Source of the DNA: Alphaproteobacteria bacterium
GTDB taxonomy: Bacteria > Pseudomonadota > Alphaproteobacteria > ATCC43930 > CGMCC-115725
Assembly: GCA_019237175.1 (NCBI GenBank)
Contig: JAFAHP010000712.1
Span: 1 to 8,842 of the forward strand
DNA length: 8,842 nucleotides
Direction of reading: 5' to 3'
Below, in pieces: positions 6,321 to 8,842 of this stretch. The notes below the pieces were generated by a model that made no database searches, was not told where the DNA came from, and saw only the letters and a program-made list of their open reading frames with translations. The translations under genes were made by a program, and so were the position numbers. How positions within the stretch are numbered: position 1 is the stretch's first letter; every line of letters starts with the position of its first letter.

Positions 6321-6911
6321 TTTGAGTTTCTGCTCCGTTTGAGTTAGCGTTGGCTGGTTGTCCCGCCCCGACCGGATCCGCGTCGCAGAGGCCGGATCGA
6401 GGGGCGTATGAAAAAACACCCACGCCGGCGGTTTTGTCTCGGCCAGCCGCCGAGCGGTATTTTCCGGAACACGGCGGCGAGCGAAACGCTGAGCGGCCAT
6501 TCCGGCAAGCGCCCTTTGAGCATATGAAGGGCGATCGAACACGGCGATAGGCACGGTCCGGAAGATCTCGGTCCACCGCGCCCAACGCGGCAACTGTGCG
6601 AGGTTGTCGCAGCCCATCAGCCACACAAAGCGCCGATGCGGGAAGCGCCGGGTCAGTCGCTTCAACGTGTCCGCGGTGTAGTAGGAGCCGCCGAGCCGGT
6701 CTTCGATATCGGTCACGCGGATGCGCTTGTGGCCGGCCGCGACCCGCTGCGCCTGCCGCAGGCGGTCGGCGAACCGGGCCATACCCGAAATCGGCTTCAG
6801 AGGATTTTGCGGAGACACCATCCACCAGACCTCGTCGAGGCCGAGATGCCGCAGTGCCGCCAGGCTTAGATGCAGATGCCCACCATGCGCCGGATTGAAA
6901 GACCCGCCCAA
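5922..6911 (-). CDS. nadD: Nicotinate-nucleotide adenylyltransferase fused in frame to ribosomal silencing factor RsfS
   Basis: One open frame carries NadD (residues about 1-182 from TTG 6911) and RsfS (about 218-329). NadD adenylates nicotinate mononucleotide to deamido-NAD. Its nucleotide-binding motif GGSFNPAHGGH is at 2-12, WLMGCDNLAQLPRW at 97-110, and the closing SATRIRSG near 175-182. A linker of about 35 residues, rich in Thr, Gln and Lys, leads into RsfS without a stop. TTG 6911 is the first conventional start in the frame but cuts off the RIGL beta strand that precedes GGSFNP in this family. The frame is open upstream with CTG 6914, and further to CTG 7103, which overlaps the proA stop (CTGA). 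The true start is therefore probably upstream of 6911. Proline genes proB and proA precede it. Confidence 0.85.
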   Translation of the reverse strand: MGGSFNPAHGGHLHLSLAALRHLGLDEVWWMVSPQNPLKPISGMARFADRLRQAQRVAAGHKRIRVTDIEDRLGGSYYTADTLKRLTRRFPHRRFVWLMGCDNLAQLPRWARWTEIFRTVPIAVFDRPSYAQRALAGMAAQRFARRRVPENTARRLAETKPPAWVFFHTPLDPASATRIRSGRDNQPTLTQTEQKLKLTTITSLSSRARLHGSAATEPRAILDLVLKTLDDGKAEEIVTIDLAGKTTIADYMVIATGRSARQVGALTEHLEEALSRRIKISIEGKEQADWVLIDASDVIVHLFRPEIRAYYNLEKMWGTAFPDAELARQ

Positions 6912-6941
6912 CAGCCCGATACGGCGGTGCCGCGCCTGACC

Positions 6942-6969
6942 CCCTCCCCGCCCTGGAGGGCGGAGAGGG
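6942..6969. repeat. 12-bp inverted repeat, palindromic intergenic element (first)
   Basis: CCCTCCCCGCCC (6942-6953), a TGGA loop and GGGCGGAGAGGG (6958-6969) pair over 12 positions with one mismatch. This resembles the dispersed palindromic elements found between genes in many rhizobial genomes. A second, wider pair of arms, GGGTGAG (6973-6979) and CTCACCC (7014-7020), follows. It lies between proA and the conserved part of nadD and may act as a terminator, an RNA-processing site or simply a dispersed repeat. Confidence 0.7.
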
Positions 6970-7043
6970 CCTGGGTGAGTTGGGGGGCTCCGGCGGCCCG
7001 AGGAAAGTCCCGCCTCACCCTTCCATCGCCGCAGCGCTGAGCC

Positions 7044-7068
7044 CTTCCCTCGCCCCCCGAGAGGGAAG
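7044..7068. repeat. 8-bp inverted repeat, palindromic intergenic element (second)
   Basis: CTTCCCTC (7044-7051) and GAGGGAAG (7061-7068) form a perfect 8-bp stem around a C-rich 9-base loop, 32 bases from the proA stop. Together with the first element it makes up most of the proA-nadD spacer. On the minus strand no T-run follows, so it is not a classic intrinsic terminator for proA. Confidence 0.65.
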
Positions 7069-7099
7069 AGCGGGGTTCTTTCGGGTATCGAGGTGTTGC

Positions 7100-8416
7100 T
7101 CAGGGGCGCACCTGGCCGTTTCCGCGCACCAGATATTTGTAGGTCGTCAGCTGCTCAGCGCCAACCGGGCCGCGCGGCGGCAGGCGTTGTGTCGAAATCC
7201 CGATCTCCGCCCCCATCCCGAACTCGCCGCCGTCGGCGAATTGGGTCGAAGCATTGACCAGCACGATGGCGCTATCGACCTCACGCAAAAACCGCTCCGC
7301 CGCGCCGGTGTCTTCGGTAACGATTGCGTCGGTGTGATGCGAGCCGAAGCGCTCGATATGGGCGATCGCCGCGCCGATGCCGTCGACAATGCGGACAGCG
7401 AGGATCGCGTCGAGATACTCGGTCCGCCAATCTTGTTCGGTTGCCGGCTTGACCTCACGATGGAGTGCCAGGACCTGGGGGTCGCCGCGCAATTCGCAGC
7501 CGGCGGCGTGCAGATCGGCGAGGATTGGCGGCAGGATTGTCCTCGCGACCTCGTGATCGACCAGCAGGGTTTCAGTAGCGCCGCAAATCGATACCCGGCG
7601 CATCTTGGCGTTCAGCGCGATCCGACGCGCCTTCTCAGGGTCAGCAGCGGCGTGGATATAGGTATGGCACAACCCTTCGAGATGCGCGATGACCGGTATC
7701 CGGCTCTCACGCTGGACCCGCTCGATCAGCGACGCCCCGCCGCGCGGAACAATAATATCAATGACGCCGCTCATGCCGAGCATGATCCCGACCGCGGCGC
7801 GGTCACGGGTAGGCACCAGCTGTATCGCGGCCTCCGGCAATCGCGCGGCACGCAGCCCGTCGGCCAACGCCGCAACGAGAGCGCGCGACGAATAAAAGCT
7901 CTCCGAGCCGCCGCGCAGGATCGCGGCATTGCCCGATTTGAGTGCCAAACCCCCGGCGTCGGCGGTTACATTGGGCCGGCTCTCGTAGATGATGCCGACA
8001 ACACCGAGGGGTACGGCCACCCGCTCGATGTTGAGCCCGTTTGGCCGGGACCAACGAGCTAGCGAGCGGCCCACCGGATCGGGTCGCTCGGCAATCGCTT
8101 CGAGCCCCGCGGCGACCGCCTCCAGCCGCTTGGGGTCGAGGGCCAGCCGGTCGCGCAACGCCGGAGCGAGCTTTTCGCCCTCGGCTTCGGCGAGGTCGCG
8201 CGCGTTGGCGGCGAGAATCTCGACTTCGCTTGCACGCACGGCCTTGGCGGCGGCGCGCAACGCGGTATTCTTGGATTCGGGCCCGGCCAGCGCCACGACC
8301 GCGGCCGCCTCGCGCGCGCGACGGCCCATCTCGGCCATCGTCTCCGCGAGGTTCGGTTGCGATGCCGGCGCGCGATTGGCCAGCCAAGTCCCGGCCGCTG
8401 AAGGGTTGGGCATCAT
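7100..8416 (-). CDS. proA: Gamma-glutamyl phosphate reductase
   Basis: ProA reduces gamma-glutamyl phosphate with NADPH to glutamate 5-semialdehyde, the second step of proline synthesis. The 438-residue protein is an aldehyde-dehydrogenase-fold enzyme: GVVGIIYESRPNVTADAGG (about 138-156), ALKSGNAAILRGGSES (158-173), IIVPRGGASL (221-230), HLEGLCHTYIH (245-255), and the catalytic Cys278 in SICGATETLLV. The C-terminal part includes GSHHTDAIVTED and SAIVLVNASTQFADGGEFGMGAEIG-type sequence that closes the active site. Length is close to the usual 417-430, with an N-terminal extension of about 20 residues. Two consecutive ATGs (8416 and 8413) begin it; ATG 8416 overlaps the proB stop as ATGA, typical of translational coupling. 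nadD follows on the same strand after a palindrome-rich spacer. Confidence 0.97.
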   Translation of the reverse strand: MMPNPSAAGTWLANRAPASQPNLAETMAEMGRRAREAAAVVALAGPESKNTALRAAAKAVRASEVEILAANARDLAEAEGEKLAPALRDRLALDPKRLEAVAAGLEAIAERPDPVGRSLARWSRPNGLNIERVAVPLGVVGIIYESRPNVTADAGGLALKSGNAAILRGGSESFYSSRALVAALADGLRAARLPEAAIQLVPTRDRAAVGIMLGMSGVIDIIVPRGGASLIERVQRESRIPVIAHLEGLCHTYIHAAADPEKARRIALNAKMRRVSICGATETLLVDHEVARTILPPILADLHAAGCELRGDPQVLALHREVKPATEQDWRTEYLDAILAVRIVDGIGAAIAHIERFGSHHTDAIVTEDTGAAERFLREVDSAIVLVNASTQFADGGEFGMGAEIGISTQRLPPRGPVGAEQLTTYKYLVRGNGQVRP

Positions 8417-8842
8417 CGGCTCTCGGTCACCACCAGATCGTCACGATGGATGATCTCATCGCGTCCACGGTAGCCGAGGATGGAGGCGATTTCACTACTC
8501 TTGTGTCCGGCGATCAGGCGGATGTCCGCGCTCGAATAAGCGGACAAACCGCGGCCCGCCTCCGCACCGGCCCGGGTGCGGACGATCACGGCGTCGCCGC
8601 GCTCGAATACTCCTTCGACCGCGATAACCCCAGCCGGCAACAGGCTGCGTCCCCGCTGCAATGCCAATGCCGCACCATCGTCGACAACCACGATGCCGGA
8701 GGGCTCGACCGTGCCCGCGATCCACGCCTTGCGCGCCGACCGCGGCTCGGCGCGCGGCACAAATAACGTCGCTCGTTCGCCCGCCTCGATCGCCGCGAGC
8801 GGCGCGCGATCGGCTCCGTTTAGCGGCATGCCTCGGGCGATC
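8413..8842 (-). CDS. proB: Glutamate 5-kinase, C-terminal part with PUA domain (cut by window edge)
   Basis: The frame is open to the window edge and encodes the last 142 residues of ProB, which phosphorylates glutamate at the gamma position, the first and feedback-controlled step of proline synthesis. The visible part begins IARGMPLNGADRAPLAAIEAG. It covers the end of the kinase domain (TLFVPRAEPRSARKAWIAGT) and the PUA domain (SGIVVVDDGAALALQRGRSLLPAG, RGDAVIVR, GLSAYSSADIRLIAGHKS, GYRGRDEIIHRDDLVV). The catalytic kinase residues lie outside the window. The internal ATG at 8829 is not the start. Its TGA (8413-8415) overlaps the proA ATG, so proB and proA are translated as a coupled pair. 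Confidence 0.95.
   Translation of the reverse strand, partial: IARGMPLNGADRAPLAAIEAGERATLFVPRAEPRSARKAWIAGTVEPSGIVVVDDGAALALQRGRSLLPAGVIAVEGVFERGDAVIVRTRAGAEAGRGLSAYSSADIRLIAGHKSSEIASILGYRGRDEIIHRDDLVVTESR

Noticed and set aside
6100..6825. Minus-strand frame of 241 codons overlapping nadD and rsfS in another frame
   Set aside because: The alternative frame carries the conserved NadD and RsfS motifs, so this is a shadow.
6980..8062. Long plus-strand open frame (360 codons) opposite proA
   Set aside because: Antisense to a well-supported proA, with no recognisable motif; it also runs through the palindromic spacer.

Overview
The window looks like chromosomal housekeeping DNA from a GC-rich alphaproteobacterium, most likely in or near the Hyphomicrobiales (Rhizobiales). 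The case rests on the serC/serA pair with an alphaproteobacterial-type SerC and a serC-like leader, the proB-proA-nadD-rsfS-rlmH gene order, and palindromic CCCTC/GAGGG intergenic elements of the kind common in rhizobial genomes. Nearly all genes lie on the minus strand; a two-gene plus-strand block sits in the middle.

From left to right, 1-82 holds the start of serA (cut by the window edge). Positions 177-631 lie between serA and serC and hold two small ORFs that resemble a detached C-terminal toxin tip followed by its immunity gene. serC (636-1793) follows, with its promoter and structured leader at about 1794-1880. queC (1946-2710) and a small DUF883/ElaB-like membrane protein (2768-3091) complete this minus-strand run. 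Serine biosynthesis is split: serC makes phosphoserine from the product of SerA, and the intervening small ORFs are the accessory part of the region.

The central plus-strand unit starts from a TATAAT promoter at 3187-3192. It carries a SelA-like PLP enzyme with a C-terminal beta-rich domain (3219-4700) and a small unrecognised gene (4745-5032). No selenium-related gene is visible nearby. Positions 5033-5447 contain no confident gene.

The right part is the minus-strand cluster proB (3' end) - proA - nadD - rsfS - rlmH: proline synthesis, NAD synthesis, ribosome silencing and 23S rRNA methylation. proB and proA overlap by ATGA. Three features here are unusual. nadD and rsfS share one uninterrupted reading frame. 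The nadD frame has no ATG/GTG/TTG in front of its first beta strand, and stays open through a palindromic repeat up to a CTG overlapping the proA stop. rlmH is complete as a protein only if it starts at CTG.

I found no mobile element, CRISPR array, tRNA or rRNA. I see no clear undescribed system. The best candidates for follow-up are the toxin/immunity-like remnant between serC and serA and the nadD-rsfS fusion with its unusual start.
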